From Gimesia benthica (GTDB lineage Bacteria > Planctomycetota > Planctomycetia > Planctomycetales > Planctomycetaceae), in contig NZ_CP043930.1 of the NCBI RefSeq assembly GCF_009720525.1, positions 7,142,001-7,206,000 of the forward strand: a stretch of 64,000 nucleotides of DNA. Direction: 5' to 3'. This document shows, piece after piece, positions 53,201 to 63,022 of the stretch. How positions within the stretch are numbered: the stretch's first letter is position 1; every line of letters starts with the position of its first letter. The translations under genes and the position numbers were made by a program. The notes under the pieces are model-generated. The model worked only from the letters and a program-made list of their open reading frames with translations, did not search any database and was not told the DNA's origin.

Positions 53201-53560
53201 AGTCGGCGGTCCAATGAATCCAGGTAGTAAGATTTATGAAAAAAAATTTGAAATCTTCAAACCAAGTCGTTATCGTTGAGGCAGAGCAGCTTTTTCTCTT
53301 ATTTCATTTCTTTTCTATCTTTCGATGCCTGAGAAAGTTTTGCTCAATATCACAGAGTTTTTGGACTCTGTAAAGTGTTCGTCGTTCAGTTTACCTGTCA
53401 GTTTTCGTATCGCGCTCCAGACAACATCTCTATTTTGACGCTCAAAGAAGTGGACACGTTTCTTGTGTGCATTTCGTTGTACATATGCCTGCTAGCGATA
53501 GGCTAGCATTGAACACTATTCCGGGTTCAGGCGGGCAGAATCTGGTAGACAGGAGTTAAA
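53201..53560. other. intergenic region
   Basis: 360 bases between divergent genes. AT-rich in its first part. The only structure recognised is the dyad at 53490-53508. Confidence 0.4.
53490..53508. promoter_or_regulatory. inverted repeat, possible operator
   Basis: TGCTAGC (53490-53496) and GCTAGCA (53502-53508) around GATAG, 53 bases before the ATG at 53561. It overlaps a poor -10 candidate (TAGGCT, 53499-53504) with TTGTAC 16 bases upstream. Confidence 0.4.
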
Positions 53561-54436
53561 ATGACCAAACGGATACAGATGTTAGCAATTGCCTGCGCCT
53601 TACTGACCATCGGTGGCGCGACGGCTCCCTCGGTGGAAGGAACACCGCGGCGAGATATCATTACGAAACTCTCACTGAGTAAGGATGCCCCTCAGGTTGA
53701 ACTGTTTGAGGGGTTGAAGAAACAGACCCTGTCGGCGCGGGTCTATCCCATCAGCGCCTATAATTCCTCAGTCTTCATTACGAATAAGACTTCCGAGCCA
53801 CTGACGGTCAAAGTACCTCCCGCGGTTTCTTCCGTGCACATTCTGGCGCAGGCTGGTCCGGGACAACAACCGGGACTCGGTCAGGGATTATTACAGGACC
53901 TGCAGGGACTCAATCAACCGATGACGGGAGATTCCCAGGCGGTCGGTGGCAATCTGGCACCAATGAGCAACAATCAGAATTTTGATTTCCAGGGCTTCTT
54001 TACCATTCCGCCGGAAAAGACCGTGCGTCTGCGTCTGCGTTCTGTCTGCCTGGAACATGGGAAGCCGTGCCCTTCCAGCAGAAAAACATATGAGCTGCGG
54101 CCCATCGAATCGCAGGTGGAAGACAAAGCACTGGTGCTTCTGCTCAAGAAATTCAATCCCCGCCGCGACGACTGGGAAATGATGCAGGCCATCGCCTGGC
54201 ACCTCTCCAGCCATCTGGACTGGCAGGACCTGGCCAGCAAAAGGAAACACAAAATCGTGGGCGGCGGCGTGCCTTACTTCAAACCGGAGCAGCTCATCGC
54301 TGCACGCAAAGTCGTGGAAGTGGCCCGTACCGAAGTGCATCGCCAGACAGTGGCAGATCGTAATACATTCTCGGATCAGGAAACGAAATCAACTCAGGAA
54401 GCAACTCTGAGTCGCGTTCGAGGCGAGCGCCGCTGA
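53561..54436 (+). CDS. secreted protein of unknown function
   Basis: 291 residues. A signal peptide (residues 1-27, ending SVEG) is followed by a beta-rich region (VYPISAYNSSVFITNKTSEPLTVKVP), a glycine/glutamine-rich linker (GQQPGLGQGLLQDLQGLNQP) and an alpha-helical C-terminal part. I recognise no family. The ATG at 53561 is supported by AGGAG. A bidirectional terminator follows. The dyad at 53490-53508 may control it. Confidence 0.75.
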   Translation: MTKRIQMLAIACALLTIGGATAPSVEGTPRRDIITKLSLSKDAPQVELFEGLKKQTLSARVYPISAYNSSVFITNKTSEPLTVKVPPAVSSVHILAQAGPGQQPGLGQGLLQDLQGLNQPMTGDSQAVGGNLAPMSNNQNFDFQGFFTIPPEKTVRLRLRSVCLEHGKPCPSSRKTYELRPIESQVEDKALVLLLKKFNPRRDDWEMMQAIAWHLSSHLDWQDLASKRKHKIVGGGVPYFKPEQLIAARKVVEVARTEVHRQTVADRNTFSDQETKSTQEATLSRVRGERR

Positions 54437-54453
54437 TTCAACCCGGATAACAA

Positions 54454-54486
54454 AAAAGGGGCAGTCCTACTAAGACTGCCCCTTTT
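54454..54486. terminator. bidirectional intrinsic terminator between the secreted protein gene and ettA
   Basis: AAAAGGGGCAGTC (54454-54466) pairs perfectly with GACTGCCCCTTTT (54474-54486) around a seven-base loop; A and T tracts flank both sides. Confidence 0.92.
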
Positions 54487-54516
54487 GTTTTTGATGTCTC
54501 AACTGTCAGTTGTTGT

Positions 54517-56190
54517 TTAACGTGATAGTGGTTTGTACTGAATCCGGTGCGGAGAGTCGGCATCGGCTCCCAGCTCTTCGTGGCGACGGGCTTCGTACAT
54601 TTTGTAGTTGCCTTCAAAGAAGCGGACTTTGCTGTCACCTTCAAAGGCAATGATGTGTGTCGCCAGACGATCGAGGAACCAGCGGTCGTGGCTGACAACC
54701 AGGGCACAGCCACTGAAGTGCTCGAGCCCTTCTTCCAGCGAACGCAGGGTATCCACGTCGAGGTCGTTGGTCGGTTCGTCCAGCAGCAGCAGGTTACCAC
54801 CCGAGCGGAGCAGTTTCGCCATATGCACTCGGTTGCGTTCCCCGCCAGAGAGTTCGCCAACCAGTTTCTGCTGATCGGGTCCTTTAAAGTTGAATCGGCC
54901 GACATACGTACGGGAATGCACGCTCGATTTACCGACGACCAGGTGATCGTGTCCCTGAGAAATTTCTTCGTAAACGGTTTTCTTCGGATCGAGGGCATCG
55001 CGGCTCTGGTCGACATAAGAGAGTTCAACCGATTCGCCGATTTCCAGGGTCCCGCTGTCCGGCTCTTCGAGTCCCATGATCATTTTAAAGAGCGTCGTTT
55101 TACCCGCGCCGTTCGGACCAATCACGCCGACAATCCCACCGGGGGGAAGTTCGAAGGTGAAATTCTCAAACAGCAGTTTGTCGCCGAAGCCTTTGGTAAG
55201 GTTATTCGCGATGAGCACCTTGCTGCCCAGCGACCGGGAAACAGGAATCTGAATATCGGAAGCATCGTCGCGTTTTTCGTATTCTTCCGCAGCCAGTTCC
55301 TGATAGCGTTGCACACGGGCCTTGTTTTTCGAAGCCTGTGCCTTGGGTGACATGCGGACCCACTCGAGTTCGCGTTTGAGGAACTTCTGCCGTTTCGATT
55401 CCTGTTTTTCTTCGACTTTCAGACGTGCCTGTTTCTGCTCCAGCCACGAAGAGTAGTTCCCTTCGAAGGGCAGACCACGGCCCCGTTCCAGTTCCAGAAT
55501 CCAGCCGGCGACGTTATCGAGGAAGTAGCGGTCGTGGGTAATCGCCACAACGGTTCCCTGGAAGTCGTGCAGGTAACGTTCCAGCCAGGCTACCGATTCG
55601 GCGTCGAGGTGGTTCGTCGGTTCGTCCAGCAGCAGCAGGTCAGGGTTCTGCAGCAGGATTTTACAGAGGGCAACACGCCGCTGCTCACCCCCGGACAGAC
55701 TGCCAATGATGGCGTCTCCCGGCGGAACACGCATGGCGTCCATGGCGATTTCCAGTGTGCGGTCCAGTTCCCAGAGGTTGGCTGCATCGATCTGGTCCTG
55801 CAGTGTCGCCTGTTCTTCGATCAACTTTTCCATCTCTTCAGGAGAAGGGTCTTCTCCGAACTTCATGTTGACTTCGTTATAGCGGTCGAGGATCGACTGG
55901 GATTCAGCCACCGCTTCAGCGATACATTCTTCCACGGTCTGTTCAGGATTCAGATCCGGTTCCTGCTTGAAGTAACCGATCTTGATGCCTTTGGCAGGGC
56001 GGACATCCCCCTGGAAGCTGGTGTCTTCCCCTGACATGATTTTCAGCAGGGTACTTTTACCAGCACCGTTGACCCCCAGAACACCAATTTTTGCGCCAGG
56101 GAAGAATGAGAGCCAAATGTCTTTCAGAATCTCTTTCTGTTCAAAGACTTTGGTAACGCCTTCCAGTTGCATGATGTATTGTTGTGCCAT
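54517..56190 (-). CDS. ettA: energy-dependent translational throttle protein EttA (ABC-F)
   Basis: 557 residues, the family length. EttA binds the ribosomal E site and slows translation when ATP is low. Two ABC domains are visible: Walker [17 protein letters not shown], signature [13 protein letters not shown] and Walker [13 protein letters not shown] in the first; [28 protein letters not shown] and [12 protein letters not shown] in the second. The linker between them carries the arginine/lysine-rich P-site tRNA-interaction motif region ([18 protein letters not shown]). The ATG at 56190 has GGAG two bases upstream. It stands alone with a bidirectional terminator at its end. Confidence 0.96.
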   Translation of the reverse strand: MAQQYIMQLEGVTKVFEQKEILKDIWLSFFPGAKIGVLGVNGAGKSTLLKIMSGEDTSFQGDVRPAKGIKIGYFKQEPDLNPEQTVEECIAEAVAESQSILDRYNEVNMKFGEDPSPEEMEKLIEEQATLQDQIDAANLWELDRTLEIAMDAMRVPPGDAIIGSLSGGEQRRVALCKILLQNPDLLLLDEPTNHLDAESVAWLERYLHDFQGTVVAITHDRYFLDNVAGWILELERGRGLPFEGNYSSWLEQKQARLKVEEKQESKRQKFLKRELEWVRMSPKAQASKNKARVQRYQELAAEEYEKRDDASDIQIPVSRSLGSKVLIANNLTKGFGDKLLFENFTFELPPGGIVGVIGPNGAGKTTLFKMIMGLEEPDSGTLEIGESVELSYVDQSRDALDPKKTVYEEISQGHDHLVVGKSSVHSRTYVGRFNFKGPDQQKLVGELSGGERNRVHMAKLLRSGGNLLLLDEPTNDLDVDTLRSLEEGLEHFSGCALVVSHDRWFLDRLATHIIAFEGDSKVRFFEGNYKMYEARRHEELGADADSPHRIQYKPLSR

Positions 56191-56571
56191 GTCTCCGTCT
56201 CTTGCCCTGTGGGACTTCTGCTAACAGTGACCAATGAAAATAGTGAGAACGCATTTGTGAGAATCAGGACCGCTTTCCTTAGTCGAAAACCGGTCTGCCA
56301 CACGCGAGATACCATAGCTGGACCAGGTTCGCAAGTCACTCGAAACAGGGGCAGACTTGCGAAATATTCAAAAAACACCGCTCCTGAAGCGATTTATTGA
56401 AATTGGGAATGGGAATTCGGGAAAGTCGGATGACCTGGAACAGGTCAATTTTCGAGAGACTGGGAAACAGCCGCCTGACAGTCTCGCGGTGGGCTCACAG
56501 GCCATTATTACCGTTCATTTCACCGGGTGAAGCCCCCCTTTTTCCCGAATTTTGAGTGAAATCAGCGTCGA
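56191..56571. other. intergenic region between ettA and the DUF2079 gene
   Basis: 381 bases; it should hold the ettA promoter and the end of the DUF2079 transcript, but no confident promoter boxes, terminator or gene were recognised. Confidence 0.4.
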
Positions 56572-58683
56572 TCACTCGCTGGCAGCAGGTTTCGGGGGCT
56601 GTTTTCGTTTCAGGACGATGAAATACCCGTCGGTTTTGTCCGGCAGCAGTTCCCATTCGTCAGGGTGATCGCGATATTCGGGAATCTGATCAGGGGTTTT
56701 GATCTCGCTGTAAGGGTGCTGGGTATCGATAACGATATAGTCGGTGTCCTCCGGAACCCCTGCTTCGTAGTCGTTTACTTTCCGCCGGTAGTTACTGTAA
56801 TCGTAAGAGCGGGCATGGTGGGTATAGCGGGGGTGCACGAAATCGGTCGAGGCGACCCTGCTCTCCGGGGGAATCAGATCTGCGATTTTTTCAAACTGAC
56901 GTGCCCGCTCTCCGGGTACGTACAGCCGTCCCCAGTACCAGCTGGAACCGGAGTCCCAGAAGACCAGGCCGGCGGGACCCAGGCTGAAAAAGAGTCCGGT
57001 CGCCAGGGAGGAACTCCAGAGGAAATGCGTTGCCCAGGTCTGAGCCTGTGCCAGGGATGCGGGTTCCGATTTCCAGCGACGCAGCACCGTCGTGACATTA
57101 CCAACTCCGTAAGCCGCAGCCCAGCAGAGAATGGGAACGATGGGAGCGTGGAAATGATGTCGCGGATCGTGGGCCAGTTCGTTCAGACAGAGTAATCCGA
57201 ACAGAGGCAGCCCCACCAGCAGGCGACCCGGTGAGAACAGGGGCAGCAGGCCGAGAGGGACGAGCAGTGCCAGGGCATAGATGAACGTATCGGCTTGAAT
57301 CAGTTCGCCCAGCAGCAGTCCCGGATTGAACAGAATGTTGCTGACGACTTCGCCCAGGGAATTCCCGAATTTCTGAAAGTAACCGACGTAATGCACCTGT
57401 GTGCCGCCGCGGAACCAGGGGATCAGAACTTTCACAACCAGTGCCAGATAAACGACCGCAAACACAGACAGACCGATGCCCGGGGCGATGCTTTTCAACA
57501 GCACGGATTTCTGTGCTTTCGATTCCGGTTTCTTTTCCTGAAACGCGCGCCAGGCAATCCAGAGCCCCAAAGGCCCCAGGATAATCGCGTAGTCTTCCTT
57601 GGCAGCCAGGCAGAGCAGCAGCAGGACGATCGCAGATTTCCAGCGTTTACGTTCGATCGCCTCCAGGGCGAACAGCAGCAGGGGAACGCCGAAGGAGATC
57701 GGTCGGAATGTTTTGAGATCGATGGCGATGTCCAGAAACTGCAGGGGGAAGTAGCAGAGATAGGCTGCGACGATTGCAGTGCCCGCCGTTTTAGAACCGC
57801 TGTGTCGCGTCGCCATACGGTACAGCGGAATCGCACCGCAGGCCAGGGCCACGGTTTCACTTAGTTCCAGCAGCAGGTGGGATGGCCAGATCAGGTACAG
57901 CGGCGAGAGCAGCAGGTGAATGAATTGAATATGTTCTCCCCAGAACAGCCCCTGATCCAGATAACTGCGAAACCCTTTCCCATGCAGGACATTCCAGAGA
58001 TGTTCTTCATACATGGCTGAATCGCCGTGGGGAATCAGCAGGCCCTGGTAAAGCCGCCAGTTCATCCAGGTAAAGATCAATACGAAAACACCCATCAGCA
58101 GCCAGACGGGGAAGGGCAGCGATGACTTTGGTTCTGTGGAAATTTCTTCGGTCGGGGCATCACTCAAAGAAGCAGGAAACAGCAGCGTCACCAGTGTGGC
58201 CAGCCAGCCCGCGATTGTGATCGCAAACCAGAACTGCGAGGTCGCCAGCAGCAGACCTTCCCCACTGCTCCAGCCGATAATAAACAACAGGATTCTGAGC
58301 AACTCCCAGATGCCGGGCAGAAACCACCAGCGATAACCCAGGCAGCCCCAGTCCGTCAGCGCAGCAGCGTACGCAGTCTTCTGCCGGCGGGAAATCAGGA
58401 AGCCCCCCGCCAGCCAGGTCAGTGCTGCGGTGAGGAGCAGATGTCCCATTAGCGGGAAAAAGGGAATGGCGACTGTTTGTGTGGTCGGATCAAGCGTCGC
58501 GCCCCAGCTTGAAAGTAGTGCTTCCCAGAGCGGAACACTGACATACATTCCAGCCAGGTCCTGACTGCTGAAGATCGTCTGCAGGGCGAGTGTCACCGCA
58601 CCGGGGCCCAGCAGCACGCAGAGCAGCGCGTAAGTAAATCGGCGGCTGTCGATTGCGGGAGGAGTAGGGGCGCTGTGATTCAT
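56572..58683 (-). CDS. DUF2079 family polytopic membrane protein
   Basis: 703 residues. About 12-14 hydrophobic helices; the DUF2079 core is visible in GDSAMYEEHLWNVLHGKGFRS, GEHIQFIHLLLSPLYLIWPS and AKEDYAIILGPLGLWIAWRA. These proteins resemble the GT-C glycosyltransferase fold and are thought to be membrane glycosyltransferases or related proteins acting on lipid-linked sugars, though no activity is proven. A large soluble C-terminal portion follows the last helices (EYRDHPDEWELLPDKTDGYF near the end). The ATG at 58683 is the first in the frame. The neighbouring deoxyribosyltransferase gene is divergent. Confidence 0.88.
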   Translation of the reverse strand: MNHSAPTPPAIDSRRFTYALLCVLLGPGAVTLALQTIFSSQDLAGMYVSVPLWEALLSSWGATLDPTTQTVAIPFFPLMGHLLLTAALTWLAGGFLISRRQKTAYAAALTDWGCLGYRWWFLPGIWELLRILLFIIGWSSGEGLLLATSQFWFAITIAGWLATLVTLLFPASLSDAPTEEISTEPKSSLPFPVWLLMGVFVLIFTWMNWRLYQGLLIPHGDSAMYEEHLWNVLHGKGFRSYLDQGLFWGEHIQFIHLLLSPLYLIWPSHLLLELSETVALACGAIPLYRMATRHSGSKTAGTAIVAAYLCYFPLQFLDIAIDLKTFRPISFGVPLLLFALEAIERKRWKSAIVLLLLCLAAKEDYAIILGPLGLWIAWRAFQEKKPESKAQKSVLLKSIAPGIGLSVFAVVYLALVVKVLIPWFRGGTQVHYVGYFQKFGNSLGEVVSNILFNPGLLLGELIQADTFIYALALLVPLGLLPLFSPGRLLVGLPLFGLLCLNELAHDPRHHFHAPIVPILCWAAAYGVGNVTTVLRRWKSEPASLAQAQTWATHFLWSSSLATGLFFSLGPAGLVFWDSGSSWYWGRLYVPGERARQFEKIADLIPPESRVASTDFVHPRYTHHARSYDYSNYRRKVNDYEAGVPEDTDYIVIDTQHPYSEIKTPDQIPEYRDHPDEWELLPDKTDGYFIVLKRKQPPKPAASE

Positions 58684-58899
58684 GAATTTGGAGCAGACTG
58701 TCTGGGTATGTTCTAACTGGCTTGCGACGATTCACGCAGCGCTGTTGAACGCTGCTCTGACAAATTTGGGAGATGCTGGCGGAAAAGAATCCGGTTTGGG
58801 TGAAAAAAAACAGGACGTTGTTACAATGAACTCCGAATCCCCTCTATCTCACTATTCTAAATGGTTTTCTTTCAGCAGGGAAGCATTACAGGTTTGACC

Positions 58900-59562
58900 A
58901 TGAAACATTCTAACGAACAGATGCGCGTGTACTGCGCAGGTCCTCTGTTTAATCGGACCGAACGGGACGAGATGACAGAGATTGCAGATCTCTTAACCAA
59001 AACCGGCTATACCGTCTACCTGCCTCACCGCGATGGGATGGAATTTCGACTGATCCTGGATGTGCTGGTCGAACGCAACTGGGATGCACCCACGGCTGCT
59101 CAATTTCTGCATGAAGCCATTTTCTCGCTGGATGTCTACCAGCTGGTTGTGGAATGTGAGGCGATGGTCTGGAACCTCAACGGACGCGTTCCCGATGAAG
59201 GCGCTGTTTCCGAAGCAGCCATGGCCTGGATGCTGGGCAAGCCGCTGATCGCCTATAAAGATGATGTCCGCTCGCTGATTCAGGGACGCTACAATCCGCT
59301 GCTGGTGGGTATGGTCGAATTTGAATCGGTCGATGAAATCGAACAGATTCCGCATGCTCTCTCCACGGCGATCCTGAATCATGATCTGCGTCCTCCTTTG
59401 GAAGTGGACGCGTTGCCCGCCAAGGTTCAGAAAGCAGTGCAGGCCGGCCAGGTACTGTGGAAGGCCATGTGCTCCGAAGGGGCGCAGGAAGATAACGAAA
59501 TGATCGCGTCTGTCGTCGAGGAGTTGTTTGCGCCGAACGATCGTTCTTCGCTGCTCGCCTGA
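58900..59562 (+). CDS. nucleoside 2-deoxyribosyltransferase-like protein
   Basis: 220 residues. The N-terminal strand-loop VYCAGPLFNRTERDEM is typical of the deoxyribosyltransferase/Rossmann-like fold, and WNLNGRVPDEGAVSEAAMAWMLGKP corresponds to the family motif with aspartate and the catalytic glutamate. These enzymes transfer deoxyribose between bases, or (in relatives) hydrolyse nucleoside phosphates such as 5-hydroxymethyl-dCMP. Members of this fold also occur in NAD- or nucleotide-degrading proteins, so the exact reaction is open. The ATG at 58900 is chosen over 58861. The HD phosphohydrolase gene begins 37 bases downstream, likely one operon. Confidence 0.8.
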   Translation: MKHSNEQMRVYCAGPLFNRTERDEMTEIADLLTKTGYTVYLPHRDGMEFRLILDVLVERNWDAPTAAQFLHEAIFSLDVYQLVVECEAMVWNLNGRVPDEGAVSEAAMAWMLGKPLIAYKDDVRSLIQGRYNPLLVGMVEFESVDEIEQIPHALSTAILNHDLRPPLEVDALPAKVQKAVQAGQVLWKAMCSEGAQEDNEMIASVVEELFAPNDRSSLLA

Positions 59563-59598
59563 ACGGCTCACGAAATCGTAAAACGGAATTGACGTTTC

Positions 59599-60936
59599 AT
59601 GAACCACCCGTATGTCGAGATTCCTGAACTCTCCAACCTGCAGTCAGGCAGTGGCCTGGTGCGGATTCCCTACCAGCAGGATGTGCCTTTTACCGGTCGC
59701 GTGCGGGCCCTGGTCGATACGCCCGAGTTCCGTCGCCTGTCGCACATCACCCAACTGGGTTTCACGGCGCTCGTTTATCCCGGAGCCACGCACACGCGTT
59801 TCGAACACGCGCTGGGCGTTTATCAGAATGCGCTGCAGTATCTCTGGCAACTGGGACGGGACGAGCGTTTCGCGGCGACCGTGGACGTGCATACGGCGGA
59901 AGTGCTGATTGCGGCGGCCCTGCTGCACGATCTGGGACACTGGCCGTTCTGTCATCTGATTGAAGATATGTCTCTCGAAGGTATTCCCCGGCACGAGCAG
60001 TTTGCCCGGGAGTTTCTCTCGGAAGGACACGAACTGCCAAAGATCCTGCGGGAAGAGTGGGGCATTGAACCTTCCGAAGTGCTGGATATTCTGGTGCCGA
60101 GTTCGGATACACCCCGCATGCGACTGGTGCGTTCGATTCTCTCCGGCCCGATTGATATCGACAAGATGGACTACCTCGATCGCGACAGTCTCCATGCCGG
60201 CGTGCCTTATGGTCGTAACTACGATAAAAAGCGACTGATCCAGTCGTTGATGGTTAACGAGTGCGGTGATGGACTGGCGATTGGTTCCAAGGGCAAAACG
60301 GCAGCCGAGTTGATGGTGTTTGCCCGTTATGTGATGTTCAGCGAAGTCTACTGGCATCACGCGGTTCGTGCGGCGAGTACGATGTTTGCCCGCGCATTTT
60401 ATCATCTCTATCCCAGGCTGGATCTCGCTGAATATTTCCAGCTCACCGAGTCGGATTCCATTTCTGTACTCCGCAAGGAAGCACAGGGGACTGACTGCGA
60501 ACGACTCGTGGAAGGCATTTTCAGTAACAAGCGTGTGCTCTATAAACGGGTGGCAGAATTCAGTTTCTACGAGTCGTCTGAAGTTTTCGAACTGATTGCG
60601 CATCGGCCGGTCTCTTCACTGGTCCACTGGAGCGAACAACTGGCAGCGCGGCTCACACAGCGGTTAAATCAGCAGGTCGATGCGACCGACGTTCTGATCG
60701 ACGCACCCCCCACGCATCGGGAAGTGGAATTCAACGTGGAGATCTATTCGCCGCGTGAAGCACAATATCAGCCGCTGCACGTCGTCTCTCCTGTGGTAGA
60801 TACACTGGCACGCAAGCAGTTTGATGATTTCGTCAAACGGGTTCGCGTTTTTGCGCATCCCCGGATTGCGACAGAATGCAAAACGATGAGTGATTTCAAA
60901 TCGCTGCTGATCGACGCAGTCAGGGAAAACGGCTGA
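59599..60936 (+). CDS. HD-domain phosphohydrolase (SAMHD1/YwfO-like dNTPase family)
   Basis: 445 residues. The HD-domain metal and catalytic residues are in place: His70 in TRFEHALGVYQ, His110-Asp111 in ALLHDLGHWPF and Asp186-Asp191 in PIDIDKMDYLDRD, with RDSLHAGVPYG just after it. The arrangement matches deoxynucleoside triphosphate triphosphohydrolases and their YwfO/SAMHD1 relatives, which remove triphosphate from dNTPs. No substrate specificity can be read. The ATG at 59599 is acceptable. It follows the deoxyribosyltransferase-like gene by 37 bases and ends 97 bases before the FGE-domain gene. Confidence 0.9.
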   Translation: MNHPYVEIPELSNLQSGSGLVRIPYQQDVPFTGRVRALVDTPEFRRLSHITQLGFTALVYPGATHTRFEHALGVYQNALQYLWQLGRDERFAATVDVHTAEVLIAAALLHDLGHWPFCHLIEDMSLEGIPRHEQFAREFLSEGHELPKILREEWGIEPSEVLDILVPSSDTPRMRLVRSILSGPIDIDKMDYLDRDSLHAGVPYGRNYDKKRLIQSLMVNECGDGLAIGSKGKTAAELMVFARYVMFSEVYWHHAVRAASTMFARAFYHLYPRLDLAEYFQLTESDSISVLRKEAQGTDCERLVEGIFSNKRVLYKRVAEFSFYESSEVFELIAHRPVSSLVHWSEQLAARLTQRLNQQVDATDVLIDAPPTHREVEFNVEIYSPREAQYQPLHVVSPVVDTLARKQFDDFVKRVRVFAHPRIATECKTMSDFKSLLIDAVRENG

Positions 60937-61033
60937 ACGGCCTGAAAAGGGCTGTTAATCTGTCTCGTGGTTGTTAGAATCAGGATAGTCTGTCTCTTTT
61001 CATTTGACTCACTCTGCTTCCCTGGTACTGATC

Positions 61034-62269
61034 ATGCCTCTGTTATCGAAGACCACTGGATTTCGCTTTTCTGTGTCATGTTGTCTGCTCGCACTGCTGC
61101 TGACCAGTTGTGGCGACGGTGGAGGCAAGGTGGGGAGCTTTACAGAAGAGGACAAAGCCAGGTCACCTTCCTCGAATCGTTCCAATATGCGGGCACCGCA
61201 GTTAAAGCCTCGTAAAGTGGAACCGCAACCGTCCCGCTCAAGACAACCGGCGGAACTGGAGGGAGACCCGGAAGATCATTTTGAGTTAGTCGATTATCTG
61301 CACAATTACCAGATTCAGAAGCCCGATCCCAGTCGCGCCCGCGGAGAAGAGTTCGCAGTGGTACCCCCTCCCGAACCGGGATTGAATGCCTCCACTTTTA
61401 CCGTCATTCAGCCGGAGGCAACGGGAGAGACAACCCAGCCCAGTTCTACATTTAAACTTCCCAAGGGATTCACTGCGTTGCCAGAATATGGCTATTCTGC
61501 AGAAGGCTTTCCCCGGCGGATTCGCTGTGACCGCGATTACTCCGAGATGGCGCTGGTCCCTGCCGGCGTTTCGATTCAGGGAGTCGAATCCGGCGACCCG
61601 AATGCACAGCCGCAGTTTTCGATTTTTCAGAACGCATTTTATATCGATCTGCATGAAGTCACACTCGAACAATATCGCCGCTGGCGTTCGGAAATGATCG
61701 CCGCGAAAGGCAAAATTCCCGAACCGGCGGGCAATGATCAGGCGGAAGGGAACATCCCGGCGATGGGCATCGCGTATACCGACGCCATCAATTACGCGCG
61801 AACCATGGGCAAGCAGTTGCCCCTGGAAACGCAGTGGGAGAAAGCCGCGCGGGGCGAACTGGGATTTCAGTATCCCTGGGGCGACGGGCGCCCGCTCTGG
61901 CACAAGAATCGCCAGCCTGGTCAAATTGATCCGGTGAAAAGTTTTCCGGGAGACAAGAGTCCCTACGGAGTTTACGACATGGCGGGCAACGCCCGGGAAT
62001 GGTGCGATGACTGGTATTCTCCAGATGCCTACAAAGCGGCGCTGGCCCGCTCTGATGCCGGCGTCGTCCGTGACTGGACCGGTCCCAAGCTGCCGGTTGT
62101 ATCGGGGGAACGAGTGGCCCGTGGCGCGAAAGATTCCTGGAAAGCCTGGAAACGGGCTGGGGAAAACATGCGGACACCTGGCCCGGACATCGGTTTTCGC
62201 TGTGTCTTGAACCTCACTCCCGCAGGCCAGCAGCCCGACAGAAACACCCGCCCCGCGAACGCGTTTTAA
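61034..62269 (+). CDS. lipoprotein with formylglycine-generating-enzyme (FGE) domain
   Basis: 411 residues. A lipobox (ALLLTSCG, Cys about residue 26) marks a lipoprotein. A linker of about 130 residues follows (charged, proline-rich). From residue about 165 the FGE-sulfatase domain is visible: EMALVPAGVSIQGVESGD, FYIDLHEVTLEQYRRWR, LPLETQWEKAARGELGFQYPWGDG, SPYGVYDMAGNAREWCDDWY and GPDIGFRCVL. Classical FGEs need a reactive cysteine pair for sulfatase activation; I cannot confirm both here, so it may be a binding-type FGE-like domain common in planctomycetes. The ATG at 61034 places the signal at the N-terminus; an upstream TTG at 61004 is less likely. Confidence 0.85.
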   Translation: MPLLSKTTGFRFSVSCCLLALLLTSCGDGGGKVGSFTEEDKARSPSSNRSNMRAPQLKPRKVEPQPSRSRQPAELEGDPEDHFELVDYLHNYQIQKPDPSRARGEEFAVVPPPEPGLNASTFTVIQPEATGETTQPSSTFKLPKGFTALPEYGYSAEGFPRRIRCDRDYSEMALVPAGVSIQGVESGDPNAQPQFSIFQNAFYIDLHEVTLEQYRRWRSEMIAAKGKIPEPAGNDQAEGNIPAMGIAYTDAINYARTMGKQLPLETQWEKAARGELGFQYPWGDGRPLWHKNRQPGQIDPVKSFPGDKSPYGVYDMAGNAREWCDDWYSPDAYKAALARSDAGVVRDWTGPKLPVVSGERVARGAKDSWKAWKRAGENMRTPGPDIGFRCVLNLTPAGQQPDRNTRPANAF

Positions 62270-62418
62270 TTCTTTTCAGCAGTGTCTCCCGCCTGAAACT
62301 GTTAAGGGCATTGATAGATGCCCTTAATGTCCACTTTGAGCTACCCGCTCTGCCTCGCATTTTCCGCTTGATTTCAGCAGCAATCGGTCTAAAGCCCTTG
62401 TATCCCGGCGATTCGCTA

Positions 62419-62473
62419 TTGCGACAGGGTATGCCTGAATATTATAACAGGGCTAATAATTAGCCTGGCTAAT
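62419..62473 (+). promoter_or_regulatory. marR promoter and operator
   Basis: TTGCGA (62419-62424) and TATAAC (62443-62448), spacer 18, form a sigma70-like promoter. Right behind it GGCTAAT-A-ATTAGCC (62451-62465) is a perfect dyad, followed by another GGCTAAT at 62467-62473. The site overlaps the expected transcription start, as for an autoregulated MarR repressor. Confidence 0.6.
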
Positions 62474-62506
62474 CAATCAGGGGCGTTCACTCCGAAGGAG
62501 GTGCTG

Positions 62507-62962
62507 ATGTTGCAATACGATTTTGAAGAGAGCATCGGTTACTGGATTACGATGACTTCGCATTCCTATCAGGATGCGTTGAATCAGGAATTGATTCCTT
62601 ACGGGATCACCTTCCGACAGTTTCAGGTGATTGGCTGGCTGGTTTATGCAGGTCCCCTGTCCCAGGTGGAACTCGCTGAGCGAATGATGATCGAACCTCC
62701 GACTCTCGTGCGGATTCTGGATCGGATGGAACGCGATCAGTGGATCAAACGCGAAAGTGATCCGGAAGACCGGCGGCGAAAAGTTCTGCAAGTCCTGCCG
62801 GAAGCGAAACCGATCTGGTCCAAGATGGTTTCCTGTCTGAAGCGGCTCAGAAAGAAAGCAACAAAAGGCATGACCGCCGAACAGGTGGAGACACTGAAAT
62901 CCCTGTTGATGCAGGTACAGGAAAATCTGGGAGTCAAGCTCCCGGAGTTTGAGGCGGTCTGA
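62507..62962 (+). CDS. MarR family transcriptional regulator
   Basis: 151 residues. The winged helix-turn-helix is visible: GITFRQFQVIGWLVYAGPLS, LAERMMIEPPTLVRILDRMER (recognition helix) and the wing with IKRESDPEDRRRKVLQVLP, the DxRxxxxxL motif of the family. MarR repressors usually respond to small aromatic or phenolic compounds and control efflux pumps. The ATG at 62507 has a strong AAGGAGG six bases upstream; a GTG at 62501 would leave the ribosome site overlapping the start. The gene lies downstream of a dyad operator and ahead of an efflux adaptor gene, so control of both is likely. Confidence 0.92.
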   Translation: MLQYDFEESIGYWITMTSHSYQDALNQELIPYGITFRQFQVIGWLVYAGPLSQVELAERMMIEPPTLVRILDRMERDQWIKRESDPEDRRRKVLQVLPEAKPIWSKMVSCLKRLRKKATKGMTAEQVETLKSLLMQVQENLGVKLPEFEAV

Positions 62963-63022
62963 AACAAGATTCAGGATGAAGCTGATTACTTACGACTACT
63001 TGATATGACGTTGAGGAAGTTT

